Assembly (NCBI RefSeq): GCF_036850765.1 | Contig: NC_089490.1 | Span: 292,684,982 to 292,748,981 of the forward strand | Origin: Saccopteryx bilineata | Taxonomy: Eukaryota; Chordata; Mammalia; Chiroptera; Emballonuridae | DNA: 64,000 nucleotides | Direction: 5' to 3' | In this document: positions 11,291 to 23,814 of the stretch, one piece after another | Layout: each line of letters opens with the position of its first letter | Numbering within the stretch: the first letter of the stretch is position 1 | Program-made: the position numbers and the translations under genes | Notes under the pieces: generated by a model | What the model was told of the DNA's origin: nothing | What the model saw: only the letters and a program-made list of their open reading frames with translations | The model's database searches: none

Positions 11291-11544
11291 CAACATACAC
11301 AGCAAAACCAGACTTTATAACAGCAAGTAGAGTGTTAAGATGGACTCACAATACTGAATGGTCAAATCTAAACACCTTACTCCCCAGAGAAGTGCCCGCA
11401 TAATTTTAGAGCTATATCAAAGCAAATTTTTTGTTGTTGTTCTTTATGATCTTAAATCCATTTTCATTGTTTAATAAGTTTTATTTAATGATATTTTAAC
11501 ACTTGTTTTATTGTTCATTACTGCCCTGCCATTACACAATACTA
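11291..11544. other. AT-rich spacer, nothing recognised
   Basis: No repeat or coding signal recognised. Confidence 0.45.
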
Positions 11545-11775
11545 TTTTATAAAGTTATTATTTATATAGTGCTTAGTGCATGCCTGGAACTATGCTATGT
11601 GATATAACTCTATAAACTAGATACTATTTTAAATGCCTTTGTCACAGATATTGGTGTTAAAGAATAGAGAGAGACAGTAGCTTGTTCAAGGTTGGACAGT
11701 TTCTAACAGTGTACCAGTATTTAATTCATGGTCTGAGCTGAGTCTGAGAATAATCGCTGTGCTACATTAGAAACA
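11545..11775 (+). mobile_element. MIR-like ancient SINE
   Basis: Phrase order resembles the MIR core and tail, including a 'cttgttcaaggttggacag' type stretch at 11681-11699. It is diverged, as expected for an element active before the placental radiation. Confidence 0.6.
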
Positions 11776-13136
11776 CTTTGTGTTCACTACTTCAGTAACA
11801 TAAATCTTATTGTTTCACCTGGATTTTATAGTCTAGAAGAAAAAGCAATACATTAAATATATTTTAAATATTTCTTTTTGTCCTTCTGAATAAAAAAAAT
11901 GTATTAAGCATAATTAAGACCTGAAAATACTATTTGTTTTCCTCTAAGCAATCTGTCTGAAGAATCTTCTTTAGTTTCCCAAAACCATTATGGATGCTGG
12001 TAGCAAACAGTGTCTAGAAAGAAATGCATTATATATGTGTGGAGAAACTGTTCAGGCTATGCCTACATAAATGGTAGGAATAGAGGAAAAGGAAAATATA
12101 AAAGACAGAATTCTGGGCTGGATATGATCCTCACTATGGCAAGTCCCCTGGGACCTTTGGACTTCACTAAAGAGAGTAGTAAGTTTCACTGCTCTGCATT
12201 CAGCTGCTGCTAGCTGACTTGCTAAGAGAGAACTGGAGATAATAATATAACCACAGGTCTTTGCTCTGCATTGCATTGTTCTGGACTTTTATGATTGATG
12301 AGTAAATCTGAAAGGTATCAATTAGAAAAAATATGAATATAATTCTAGTATTCACTGTAAGAATATTGTTACAGATAGTGTTCACCATATTTCATTGCAT
12401 TTCATTTATAAGGAAACAAGAAAAATATCCTTAGTTCCATTATCCTATTGTCCCATTATCAAAATATATATTGTAACTATTAACCAATGGATAATGTATG
12501 TCTTATATTATCTTTCCTTCCTAGAATTCTAAATCCAACTTTCTAATTTTTTCACTAATATTACCTCTGGTTTCATCATGTTTTTGAACCTTAATGTTTA
12601 TTTATGCTGTTTCTACTGCTTTGTTCAGATACATTTTTTTCTTTGCCTTATTTTTAATGTCAGCCTTAGACCGGACAAGAGGGGTACATGTTTGTAAGTC
12701 CTGAGTATAAAGTGCCCCATTGTGTGACCATCCTCTCTGTGCAGGGGGAGGGATAGCACCAGAAAGGGGATGTGAACACCCATGCTTCACATTCTCCTTT
12801 TAATACCCATCCCAACTATGTAGAACTAGGGGATTTCTTTCCCTAATGATCTCAAGTCTATTTCCATGGCCTGTGCAGACACTTTTCTCTGAATCCATCC
12901 CATGCAATGTACACAGTCTGCAACCAGTGTGTGAAACATTAGACCCAAGGGGCTGAAGAAGAAAAGCTTCTTGCAAAGGGTTGGACAGAGACTGTACATG
13001 AGGTTTAGGGTGTCAAACAGTACAACATGAGGCCTCTGTACAGAATAGAGCCAGCAGCAGAAACAGAAGAGGATACGTCCACCGAGGGTCTGGTGTCTAG
13101 TTCTGTTCATGACATCATATTTACAAGTGAAATGTG
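11776..13136. other. Intergenic, nothing recognised
   Basis: No gene or clear repeat. The stretch at 12610-13060 is less AT-rich and gives two antisense open frames of up to 136 codons, which have no recognisable motif. Confidence 0.4.
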
Positions 13137-13318
13137 CCTGGCCAGTGGTGGTGCAGTGGATAAGCATCCACTTGGAGCACTTGGTTGCCAGTTTGAATCC
13201 CTGGGTTTGTCTGGTCAAGTCACATACAGGAAGCAACTACTGCCAGTAGATGCTTCCCACTTCTCCTCTCTTCCTCATTCTCCCTCTTTCTCTCTCCAAA
13301 AATTAATTTTTAAAAAAG
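13137..13318 (+). mobile_element. Ves-like tRNA SINE (family C), plus strand
   Basis: A tRNA-like head (GGTGCAGTGGATAAGC near 13149-13164) is followed by a B-box-like segment, a short body, a pyrimidine-rich CTCTC stretch and an A-rich tail. It is about 180 bp, shorter than families A and B. Confidence 0.75.
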
Positions 13319-13383
13319 TGGATTTTTTTGCATTCCAGATGTGTGAATTGAATGTGTTCTTTGTTTAGTTTATAAGGTTTAGT

Positions 13384-13402
13384 AATATATATATATATAT
13401 AT
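13384..13402. repeat. (AT)n microsatellite
   Basis: An uninterrupted alternating AT run of about 19 bases. Confidence 0.9.
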
Positions 13403-13783
13403 GTTAGCTTCCATTTGTTCTTTTGTACTAGTCCCTTCAAATGTTAGGGAGAAGAGTTCTTTTTTTAAAATTTATAAATAGTGCCTTTTTTATTTATTAT
13501 TTTAATTTGCGTTTACATAGATACAAGTATTCCACCAAATATATCTCCCCCAGCCCCTTATTCCCCCTCAGCCCCCCATATGCCCCCTCTCCCCAATGCC
13601 TTCTCCCCTTCCCTCCAGGATTTGCTGTCCTGTTCTCTATAATTCTGTGTTATGTGTATATAATTTTATTAATCTCTTTCCCTTCTCTGATCCCATCTTC
13701 TCTTCTACTTTCCCTCTGACCTCTTTCCCTCTGGTCCCTTTGATCCTGCCTCTGCCTTCGTTCTGTTGCTCAGTTTACATTGT

Positions 13784-16700
13784 TCATTGGATTCCACAAG
13801 TGAGTGAGGTCATATGGTATTTTTGTTTCTCTGCCTGGCTTATTTCACTTAGCATAATAGTTTCCAGGTCCATCCATGTTGTCGCAAAAGGTAAGAGTTC
13901 CTTCTTGCTCATGGCCATGTAGTATTCCATTGTGTATATGTACCACTGTTTTTTAATCCACTCGTCCACTGATGAACATTTGGGCTGTTTCCAGATCTTG
14001 GCTATTGTAAACAATGCTGCAATAAATGTGGGGGTGCATTTCTTTTTTTGAATCAGTGATTTGGTATTCACAGAATATATTCCTAAAAGTGGGATAGCTG
14101 GGTCAAAGGGCAGTTCTATTTTTAATTTTTTTGAGGAATCTCCATACTGTTTTTCACAGTGGCTGCACTAGTCTGCATTCCCACCAGCGGTGCAGGAGGG
14201 TTCCCTTTTCTCCACATCTTAGCCAAAACTTATTCTGTGTTGTTTTGTTGATGAGCGCCATTCTGATTGGTGTGAGGTGATATCTCATTGTGGTTTTAAT
14301 TTGCATTTCTCTAATGATTAGTGATGTTGAGCATTTTTTCATATGCCTATTGGCCATCTGTATGTCCTCTTTGGTGAAGTGTCTATTCATTTCTTTTTCT
14401 CATTTTTCAATTGGATTGTTTATCTTCCCGGTGTTGAGTTTTACAAGTTCTTTATAAATTTTGGTTATTAACCCCTTATCAGACATATTGGTGAATATAT
14501 ATTATCCCATTGTGTGGAATGTCTTTATTTTGTAATGGTGTCTTTTGCTATGCAAAAGCTTTTTAGTTTCATATAGTACCATTTGTTCATCCTGTCCTTT
14601 ATTTCACTTGCCCATGGAGATATCTGATTTATCTCTGATTTAAAAAATATTGCGATGAGAGATATTGGAGAGTTTACTGCCTATGTTTTCTTCCAAGATG
14701 TTTATGGTTTCATGACTTCCATTTAAGTCTTTTATCCATTTTGAATTTACTTTTGTGAATAGTGTAAGTTGGTGATCCAGTTTCATTTTTTTTTGCAAGT
14801 ACCTGTCTAATTTTCCCAACAACATTTGTTAAAGAGATTGTCTTTACTCCATTGTATGCTCTTACCTCCTTTGTCAAATATCGATTGCCCATATAGGTGT
14901 GGATTTATTTCTGGGTTCTCTATTCTGTTCCATTGATCTGTATGCCTATTCTTATGCCAGTATCAAGCTATTTTGAGTACAATGGCCCTGTAGTATAACT
15001 TGATATCAGGAAGTGTGATACCCCCCACTTTATTCTTCTTTTTCAGGATTGCTGAGGCTATTCATGTTCTTTTTTGGTTCCATATAAATTTTTAGAACAT
15101 TTGTTTTATATCTTTGAAGTATGTCATTGGTATTTTAATAGGAACTGTATTGAATTTATAGATTGCTTTCTGTAATATAGACATTTTAATGAGGTTTATT
15201 CTTTCTATCCATGAACAGGGTATATACTCCCATTTGTTTGTATCTTCCTTGATTTCCTTTAACAATATTTTATAATTTTCCAAGTACAAGTCTTTAACCT
15301 CCATGGTTAAATTTACTCCTAGGTATTTTAATTTTTTTGTTGTTGCAGTAGTGAAGGAGATTGTTTTCTTAATTTCTCTTTCAGACAGTTTATTGTCGGT
15401 GTATAAAAATGCCACTGATTTCTAAATATTGATTTTATATTCTGCCATCTTGCTGAATTTATTTATCAGGTCCAGTATTTTTTTTTGACTGAGACTTTAG
15501 GGTTTTCTATGTACAGTATCATATCATCAACAAATAATGATACTTTTGCTTCTTCTTTTCCAACTTGAATGCCTTTTATTTCTTTTTCTTGTCTGATTGC
15601 TGTGCTAGGACTTCCCTTCCAGAACTATGTTGAATAAGAGTGGTGAAAGGGAGCACCCCTGCCATGTTCCTGATCTTAAGGGGATTTCTTTTCATTTTTG
15701 CCCACTGATTATGATGTTGGCTTTGGGTTTGTCATAAATGACCTTTATCATGTTGAAGTATGATCTTTATATCCCCAATTTGCTGAGAGTTTTGATCATG
15801 AATGGGTGCTGGATTTTATCAAATGCCTTTTCTGCATCTATTGATATTATCATGTGATTTTTATTCTTTCTTTTGTTTATGTTTTGAATCCCATTGATTG
15901 ATTTACAGATATTGTACCAGCCTTGTCTCCCTAGAATAAATCCCACCTGATCATGATGTATAATTTTTTTTTCATATATTGTTGGATCCGGTTTGCTAAT
16001 ATTTTGTTGAGAATTTTAGCAACTAAGTTCATCAGGGATATTGGTTTATATTTTCTTTATATGTAGTGTCTTTGCCTGGTTTTGAAATCAGAATGATACT
16101 CGCTTCATAAAGGGAATTTGGAAGTCTTCCCTCCTTTTGAATTTTTTAAAATAGCTTGAGAAGGATAGTAGTTAGTTCTTTGAATATTTGGTAAAATTTT
16201 CCAGTGAACCCATCTGGTCTAGGACTTTTGTTTGTTGGGAGTTTTTTTTGATAACTGTTTCAATCTCATTTGATAAAATTGGTCTGTTTAAGTTTTCTGA
16301 TTCTTCTATATTTATTTTTGAAAGATTATATGTTTCTAGAAATTTGTCCATTTTACCTAGGTTGTCTAATTTTATGGCATACAGTTCTTCATAGTATTTT
16401 CTTACAATCCTTTGTATTTCTGTTGTGTCAGTTACTTCTCATTTCTAATTTTATTTATTTGAGTCGTCTCTTTTTTTTTCTCGGTTAGTCTAGTTAAAGG
16501 CTTATCAATTTTGTTTACCTTTTCAAAGAACCAACTCTTTATTTTGTTGATCCTCTATATTGATTTTTTAGCCTCTATGTCATTTATTTCCACTCTAATC
16601 TTTATTATTTTTTTCCTTCTACTTCCTCTAGGTTTTACATGCTGTTCTTTTTCTTGTTCTTTTTGATGCAGGGTTAAATTGTTTACTTGAGTGTTTTCTG

Positions 16701-17590
16701 GCTTCTTAAGGTATGCCTGTAGTGCTATGAACTTCCCTCTCAGGACTGCTTTTTCTGTGTCGCATAAATTTTGAGTTGTATGTTCATTTTCACTTGTTTC
16801 AAAGAAATTATTGATTTCTTCCTTAATCTTATTGTTAACCCATTTGTTAATTAATAACATGCTATTTAGTTTCCAAGTGTTTGAGTGTTTTTCAGTTTTT
16901 TATTGTAGTTGATTTCTAGTTTCATGCCATTGTAATTTCAGAAGATGCTTGATATGATTTCCATCTTCTTAAATTTATTGAGACTTGTTTTGTGTCCTAG
17001 CATGTGGTCTATCCTAGAGAATGTATATTCTGCTGCTTTAGGGTGAAAGGTTCTGAAGATATTTATTAAATCCAGTTGATCCGGTGTGTCCTTTAAGTCT
17101 GCTGTTTCTTTGTTAATTTTCTTTCTTGAGGATCTATCCAGTGATGTTAGTGGGGTATTAAAATCCCCTACTATCATAGTATTGCTGTTGATCTCGCCCT
17201 TTATGCCCATCAAAATCTGCTTTATGTATATAGGTGTTCCTATATTAGGTGCATAGATATTTATAATGGTTATTTCTTCCTGTTGGATTGCGAACTTTAT
17301 CATTATGTAGTGACCTTCTTTATCCCTTACTATAGCCTTTGTTTTAAAGTCTATTTTGTCTGATATAAGTATTGCTACCTCAGCTTTTCTTTTCATTTCC
17401 ATTTACATGAAATATTTTTTTCATTCCTGTACTTTCAGTTTATGTGTATCTTTTGTTTTGAGATGTATCTCTTGTAGAGAGCATATGTATGGGTCCTGTT
17501 TTCTTATCCATGCAGCTACCATATATCTTTTGTTAGGAGCATTTTATCCATTTACATTTAAAGTTATTATTGATATGTAGTTATTTATTG
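13784..17590 (-). pseudogene. L1 ORF2 pseudogene (endonuclease-reverse transcriptase)
   Basis: ORF2 of the full-length L1. The apurinic-type endonuclease region begins near 17590 (an 'ITLNVNG'-like start) and is still partly readable at 16938-17402. The reverse transcriptase region follows at lower coordinates, and the Cys/His-containing C-terminus is readable around 14154-14390. The frame is broken into pieces by stops and frameshifts. The catalytic FADD motif reads F-V-D-D at 15523-15534, an alanine-to-valine change that keeps both aspartates. The last piece ends at 13784. Confidence 0.88.
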
Positions 17591-17639
17591 ACATTTTATT
17601 CTTTAAATCTACATTCCTTTTTTACTAAATTACCCCCCC

Positions 17640-18560
17640 TCTTTGTTCTGGTTAAAGCAGGCCCCTTAACATTTCTTGTAGCATTGGTTTGGTTTTAATA
17701 AATTTTTTGTTGTTGTTGTTTTGGGAGCTTTTTATTTCTCCTTTAATTTTTAATGATAGCCTTGCTGGATAGAGAAATCTTGGTTGTAGTCTCTTGTTTT
17801 GTGTTACTTTGAATGTTTCTTGCCATTCCCTTCTGGCCTCAAATGTTTATGTTGAGAAGTCAGATGTCAACCTTATGGGGGCTTCTCTGTAGGTAATACA
17901 CTGCTTTTTTCTTACAGCTTTTAGTATTCTTTCTTTATCTTTTAATTTTTGTATTTTAATTATCATGTGTCTTGGTGTTGGCCTTTTTGGGTTTATCCTT
18001 AATGGAACTCTCTGTGCTTCTTAAACTTGTGTGACTTTTTCCTTCATCAATTTTGGGAAGTTTTCAGCTATGATTTCTTCAATCTGATTTTCTATCCCTT
18101 GTTCTTTCTCTTCTCCTTCAGGAACACCTATGATGAGGATGTTATTTCTCTTCATGCTGTCACAGAGCTCTCTTAGAGTTTTCTCAGACCTTTTTAGCCT
18201 TTGTTCTTTTTGCTGCTCTGCCTCCATGCTTTTGTTTATCTTGTCCTCTATCTCTCTGATTCGATCCTCAGCTTCATCCACCTTGCTTTTAATTCCTTCT
18301 AGTGTAGTTTTCATTTCTGATATTGTATTTTTCATTTCTGACTGATCTTTTTTTATTATTTCAATGTTTTTTTTTACACTTGCTATCTCTTTATTTAGAT
18401 CCTCATTACATCTAACCATTTTTGCTCTAAGATGTTTGAGCATCCTACCAATCATGATTTTAAACTCTGTATCTGGTAATTTGGTTATTTCTGACTCATT
18501 CAAATCTTTTTCTTTGGATTTCTCTTGATTAATTTTGGTTGCATTTCTCTGCCTTCCCAT
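17640..18560 (-). pseudogene. L1 ORF1 pseudogene (RNA-binding chaperone)
   Basis: The start is placed at the methionine beginning MGRQRNATK (18558-18560), which resembles known ORF1 starts; the open frame itself extends upstream to 18590. The first half (to about 18190) is a long Lys/Glu/Ile-rich coiled coil that in ORF1p forms a trimer. An RRM-like segment follows (NILIIGVPEG near 18130). A stop at 18021-18023 truncates the frame, but the conserved C-terminal domain remains readable in the same frame down to about 17700, with a further stop. Not functional as it stands. Confidence 0.85.
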
Positions 18561-20049
18561 TTTGTCTGTGTATAAGAAGGGTGCCGCCACAGAAGTTCAA
18601 TGGGTGTGGCCTCTGTGTTCCCTAGGTGTGGTCTGTCTGCAGGCCCACAATGCCCTCTGCCGCTGCCTTGGGTGTTTGGGCATGGCTGTTGCCAGTGCTG
18701 CCCTGCTGTGGTGATCACTGCAGTTTCTGCCTTGCCTCCATGAGTGAGACTGTGTTCACATGCCCGGGCTGCAAGCTGTGGCTGGCCAGACCTCCACACC
18801 TCTTCCAAGGGTGGGTAAGCACTCGTCTGTTTGGGCTGCAAGCCCTGGCCAGCCCCGGCCTTTGCCCTGCCTTGCAAATGGGACTACATTCATGTGTTTG
18901 GGCAGCAAGTCCTTGCCAGCCCCCTGCATTCGCCCTACACCCATGAGCAAGACTGCACTCTTGTGCTTAGCCACAGGTCTCATCCTGTTCCCAGGCTTTC
19001 ACTTTTCCCCTGTGGGTGGGACTGTGGGCAGGACTGCTCCCGTTTGCCTGGTCTACAGATGCAGGTCAGACCGCTTTTTTACACCCCTTCTGCCACCATG
19101 ACCACCCTCAGCCTCTCCCCCTGCTGGACAAGACTACACTAGCTCCCAGACTCTGTCACTGCCTGCCCCAGATTCTGCCCCCTTGGGGAGGACTGTGCTT
19201 ACACCTGGGTCACAGCATCAGCCTGCCCTTGGCTTCTGCCTCCACCGATGGGACTGCACTTCCATATCCTTCTGCTGCCTGCTCTCTGGCGAGCCATCAG
19301 CAGTGTGGAGGGAGTTAATGCAGCTTAGACCTTAGCATTCAAGACTGTATCCCTGATGAACTCTGTGCTTCTAAGCAACTCAGGTCTGAGTGCTGCAGAA
19401 GAGCTTCTGTTTCACTGGTGACTTGCTTCCCTTTGCTGGTATTGCTGGTTCCAGGAAAAATATTTACTTTAATTTTGGGGAGTGACTCAGCCCAGGGGTT
19501 AGGGTGGCTTTTCCTCAAAGTGTTTCTCCCTGTGCCTCCTAGATTACACTCTCTTCCTTCTATTCCAGTCCTCTCCTCTCTCACCATCCCACAAAGCCCT
19601 AGGTGAGTGGTTGTAAAAGAGGTTTTCTGCATTATCCCTATAAGAAGAATCCTGGGTCTGAGAAATCTGTCTCTTTCTCACAAACAGTATCCTGGCTTGT
19701 TTCACAGTTAAATACTGTCTGTACGTCTTGTCTAGGCTCTGGGGCTGCAGGCCGGGGATTCATTCCTGGGGCCCAGGATCCTCCCCTCTCCAATAAACTC
19801 ACTTCCCACCACAGGAATCCCTCTGGACTGCCATTTGCTCCTGGGAGCTGGGCAGCCTTCTCCGCATTTCTGTTTTATCTTCCAGTCTTATTGTGGCTTC
19901 TTCAGTGATCTTTGGTTAAAGACACCTCTTAGTTTAGTCCAAAATTGGTTTTTCCAGATTATTATTCTTAAAATTAAGTTGTAATCCACTTTGGTTCTGG
20001 GAGGTGGAAGTTGGTATGTCTGTACTCCATCACCATCTTGGTATCTCCC
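18561..20049 (-). promoter_or_regulatory. L1 5' UTR (internal promoter region)
   Basis: GC-rich relative to its surroundings, as is usual for an L1 5' UTR, which holds the internal Pol II promoter. It starts with a GATACCAAGATGG-type phrase near 20049 on the minus strand, compatible with a YY1-like site as known in other L1s. There are long open frames on both strands, but these follow base composition and have no family match. Confidence 0.75.
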
Positions 20050-20059
20050 AAGAGTTCTT

Positions 20060-20965
20060 ATTTTTGTGTGCATATTTTTGTAAATGTTTCTATTCCTGTA
20101 TAGAATAAGTAAAAGTATAAATAACCATGATCACAAAGTTATTCTGATAAATATTTTGGTCTCCTTTAAGAAGAGTAACTTCAAATATATTGCTAACCAA
20201 GTTGTGTTATGTTTATGTTCCATAAATTTATTTTATTTTACAATCATTTATTTTTAGTAATTATTTGACTCCTTACTTTAAAACACAGAAATCTATTTAT
20301 GTCTCTGTCTTTATATTATCTGTTTATTTAACTATACCTCTATTATTTTTATCATAAATTTATCAATAAAAATAAATTACAATATAGGTTGTTTTTATCT
20401 TCCTGAGATTTGTTTAAGTTTAGAACATTGCTTTATCAATATTTTTATAATGAATGTTTGAGTCACTTCTGTGTAATTTTAACTCAATAAACTGAACAGT
20501 ACAACACAAAAAAAGTAAGAATTGAAGCTCCTGTTCTGTAGCTAGATATCTTCCCTAGCCTGGCTCCTAAATGCTCTGATGTTGGGTAAAGTTTTACTCC
20601 CTTCCTCCCATTGAAGGAGCTGTTTCAGGATTGTGTGCTTTTACATTGTTCCACAGAATCTTGCCAAGTGTTGAGATCCACATTTCTTTTAATAGATTGA
20701 AATCAAGGTCAAATTTTAAAACTCCCACTCAGTTGGAAATAGAATGTCCCAATATGGAATTTAGCTGTTCATTGACCTCTTGATATCACCAAAGGGTTAA
20801 ATTTTGAGAGTGTATTTTCCTACAGATTTATATTGCAACCACTGGCAATTTTATGTTGTAAGGGTCACTGTTTCTCTATTCTAAGTGGGTTTCTCTGCCT
20901 TGTAGAGAAAATATTTTTGGAGCCATTGTTTATTTTTAACCTGAAAATAAGTTTTTATCATGGAT
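20060..20965. other. AT-rich intergenic stretch, nothing recognised
   Basis: No repeat family, coding frame or RNA gene recognised. Confidence 0.45.
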
Positions 20966-20978
20966 AGAGCTGGCAATT

Positions 20979-21748
20979 GTTTCTTTCTTTTTATTTTATT
21001 TTTTTAGAGAGAGAGAGACAGAAAGACAGGGGACAGACAGACAGAAAGGAGAGAGATGAGAAGCATCAACTTATAGTTGTTACATATTAGTTCTTAATTG
21101 ATTACTTCCTCCTATATGACTCGAGGGGGGAAAGACTCGATTTGAGCCAATGACCTTTTGCTCTAGTCAGGAACCCTGGGCTCAAGCCAGCAACCATAGG
21201 GTCACGTATATGATCCCATGCTCAAGTTGGAGATCCCACTCTTAAGCTGTATGAACCCATGCTCAAGCCAGTGACCTCAGGGTTTTAAAACTGGGGTTTT
21301 TTTTGTTTGTTTGTTTTGTTTTTCTGTATTTTTCTGAAGCTGGAAACGAGGATGCAGTTAGACAGACTCCCGCATGAGCCCGACCAGGATCCACTCGGCA
21401 TGCCCACCAGGGGGCGATGCTCTGCCTATCTGGGGCATTGCTCTGTTGCAACCAGAGCCATTCTAGCACCTGAGGCAGAGGCCATAGAGCCATCCTCAGT
21501 GCCCAGGCCAACTTTGCTCCAATGGAGCCTTGACTGCGGGAGGGGAAGAGAGATACAGAGAGGAAGGACAGGGAGAGGGGTGGAGAAGTAGATGGGCACT
21601 TCTCCTGTGTGCCCTGGAAGGGAATTGAACCTGGGACTCCTGCATGCCAGGCCAACGCTCTACCACTGAGTCAACCAGTCAGGGCTAAAACTGAGTTCTT
21701 AACATCCCAGACTGATGCTCTATTCACTGTGTCACTGCCTGGTCAGGC
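20979..21748 (-). mobile_element. tRNA-derived SINE, family B, split by a family A SINE
   Basis: The T-rich tail and purine-rich part lie at the left and the tRNA-like head at 21720-21748 on the right. A 13-bp target duplication with one mismatch (agagctggYaatt) lies at 20966-20978 and 21749-21761. The body has an internal repeat of 'ctcaagccag'-type modules. The family A SINE at 21296-21685 interrupts it. Confidence 0.9.
21296..21685 (-). mobile_element. tRNA-derived SINE, family A, nested in family B
   Basis: The T/TG-rich left end is the poly(A) tail, and the complement of the tRNA-like head is at 21635-21685. A 10-bp target duplication with one mismatch (taaaactgRg) lies at 21286-21295 and 21686-21695. 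It inserted after the family B copy around it. Confidence 0.9.
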
Positions 21749-21924
21749 AGAGCTGGTAATTCTTGTGTGTTGTTTCCTCATGTGTTATAACTGAATGATT
21801 CTGAACCAAGATAATTTTATAAAATGCTCATATAATATATCCAAATGAATATAAAAAATATTTTACAGACTAGACATTTTCTTGACCACTATTGTTCTTA
21901 CTTGTCATTCAATAATCTTCTGAG

Positions 21925-22299
21925 GGCCCTGGCCAGTTGGCTCAGTGGTAGAGCATCGGCCTGGTGTGCAGAAGTCCCGGGTTCGATTCCTGGCCAGGGC
22001 ACACAGGAGAAGTGCCCATCTGCTTCTCCACCCCTCCCCCTCTCCTTCCTTTCTGTCTCTCTCTCCCCTCCCGCAGCCAAGGCTCCATTGGAGCAAAGAT
22101 GGCCCAGGCGTTGGGGATGGCTCTTTGGCCTCTGCCCCAGGCACTGGAGTGGCTCTGGTCACAACAGAGCGACGCCCCGGAGGGGTGAAGCGTCGCCCCT
22201 GGTGGGCGTGCCAGGTGGATCCCGGTCAGGCGCATGCGGGAGTCTGTCTGACTGTCTCTCCCCGTTTCCAGCTTCAGAAAAATACAAAAAAAAAATAAT
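21925..22299 (+). mobile_element. tRNA-derived SINE, family A, plus strand
   Basis: The head carries a recognisable A box (TGGCTCAGTGG, 21938-21948) and B box (GGTTCGATTCC, 21980-21990), then the shared body and an A-rich tail. A 14-bp target duplication with one mismatch lies at 21911-21924 and 22300-22313. The next SINE inserted into this duplication. Confidence 0.92.
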
Positions 22300-22318
22300 A
22301 ATAATCTTGTGAGGGTTT

Positions 22319-22650
22319 TTTTTTTTTAACAGGGACAGAGAGAGAGAGTCAGAGACAGGGATAGACAGGGACAGACAGACAGAAAAGGAGAGATGAGAAG
22401 CATCAATTATCAGTTTTTTGTTGCAACACCTTAGTTGTTCATTGATTTCTTTCTCATATGTGCCTTGACTGCAGGCCTTCAGCAGACCGAGTAACCCCTT
22501 GCTTAAACTAAGGACCTTGGGTCTAAGCTGGTGAGCTTTTTGCTCAAGCCAGATGAGCCCGCACTCAAGCTGGTGACCTTGGAGTCTCAAACCTGGGTTC
22601 TCGGCATCCCAGTTCGACACTCTATCCACTGCACCATCACCTGGTCCAGG
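22319..22650 (-). mobile_element. tRNA-derived SINE, family B, minus strand
   Basis: A T run at the left, a purine-rich region, and the complement of a tRNA-like head at the right. A perfect 13-bp target duplication, CTTGTGAGGGTTT, lies at 22306-22318 and 22651-22663. It landed in the target duplication of the preceding family A SINE and is therefore younger than it. Confidence 0.92.
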
Positions 22651-22663
22651 CTTGTGAGGGTTT

Positions 22664-23456
22664 CTAAACCAAACATTATAAAAAAAAATTCTCCAAAACT
22701 CATTTGCAAATAAAAAATAAAATTAATTTAGACAGACTATGCCTTATTTCACAGTTAATTCTAAAATTATGCTAGAAAATAATATATAACTATTAATTAA
22801 GTACAAATTCTATTGTAAATAATATATAAAATAAATCAGAAAAGTCACTAATAAGTTTCTAAATTATTCAATGATTTAGTCTTTAATTTTCTACTACAGA
22901 AAGATTACAATGCTACATTATACCTAACCAAACAAATCTTATTGATTTAAACATTAATAAATTGAAATCAAAGACCATCTAGTATAAGAATTTATTAATA
23001 CAAATGAAGGAAAGATGGTGTGTTAAATTTAATAGAATATATATGCCTTTCAAATGCTTTAGAATTATGTATTTGTATATATATATGTATATTATACACA
23101 CAAAATACAATATGTAACATGTATGCTTAGATTTTAAGTTTACATATATTTGAAATTGTAATAAAATCATAGTCTTACCATTGAAATGAACTGTGAAGGT
23201 AAGGCAATGCAATTTGTCATTCAATATTTGAAGGCACTCTCATTATTCTAATTCTTTTTGTACATAATTATTAGTTACTTATAATTTATATTAGCATTAT
23301 ATATTAGCAAATCCTAATATAAATATTAGTTATATTTCTATCTAGTTATATTATTAATATGGAAATAAAGACAATATTTAAAAATTTATTACCAAAAAAC
23401 AATTTACTAAATTTGCTAGTGAGTTTTGTAAAATATGAAACACAATATAAGTTTTA
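22664..23456. other. AT-rich spacer
   Basis: Nothing recognised. It includes short TA-rich runs around 23070-23100. Confidence 0.5.
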
Positions 23457-23472
23457 AAAATATTCAACATAA

Positions 23473-23798
23473 CGTGACCAGGCAGTGGTGCAGTGGATAG
23501 AACGTTGAACTGGGACACAGAGGACCCAGGTTCGAAACCTTGAGGTTGCCAGCTTGAGTGCGGACCCATCTGGTTTGAGCACAGCTCACCAACTTGAAGC
23601 CAAGGTTGCTAGCTTAAGCAAGGGGTCCTTCAGTCTGCTGTAGCCCCCAGTCAAGGCACAGATGAGAAAGCACTCAGTGAACAACTAAGGTACCACAACA
23701 AAGAATCGATGCTTCTCATCTTTCTCCATTATTGTCTGTCTGTCCCTATCTGTCCCTCTCTCTGTCCCTCTCTCTGTCTCTCTCTCTGTCTCTGTCAC
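23473..23798 (+). mobile_element. tRNA-derived SINE, family B, plus strand
   Basis: The head has a tRNA-like A box (GTGGTGCAGTGGATAGA, about 23480-23496) and a B-box-like GGTTCGAAACC (23529-23539). Body, CT-rich tail and A-rich end follow. A perfect 16-bp target duplication (aaaatattcaacataa) lies at 23457-23472 and 23799-23814. Confidence 0.93.
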
Positions 23799-23814
23799 AA
23801 AATATTCAACATAA

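Larger units (their letters stand above)
13462..20049 (-). mobile_element. Full-length, decayed L1 retrotransposon, minus strand
   Basis: A complete L1 in order from right to left: 5' UTR (about 18561-20049, starting GGGAGATACCAAGATGG on the minus strand), ORF1, ORF2, 3' UTR (13462-13783) and a short A tail. A 10-bp target duplication, AAGAGTTCTT, lies at 13452-13461 and 20050-20059, with matching T-rich bases beside it. Stops and frameshifts are scattered through both ORFs, so it is inactive. It is about 6.6 kb, the expected full length for mammalian L1. Confidence 0.92.

Noticed and set aside
18500..19632. Several open frames of about 100-125 codons on both strands
   Set aside because: They are in the GC-rich 5' UTR of the fossil L1 and have no family motif.
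21898..22629. Long overlapping open frames on both strands (up to 156 codons)
   Set aside because: They lie entirely within family A and B SINEs, which are GC-rich and stop-poor. The same peptides recur at every SINE copy.
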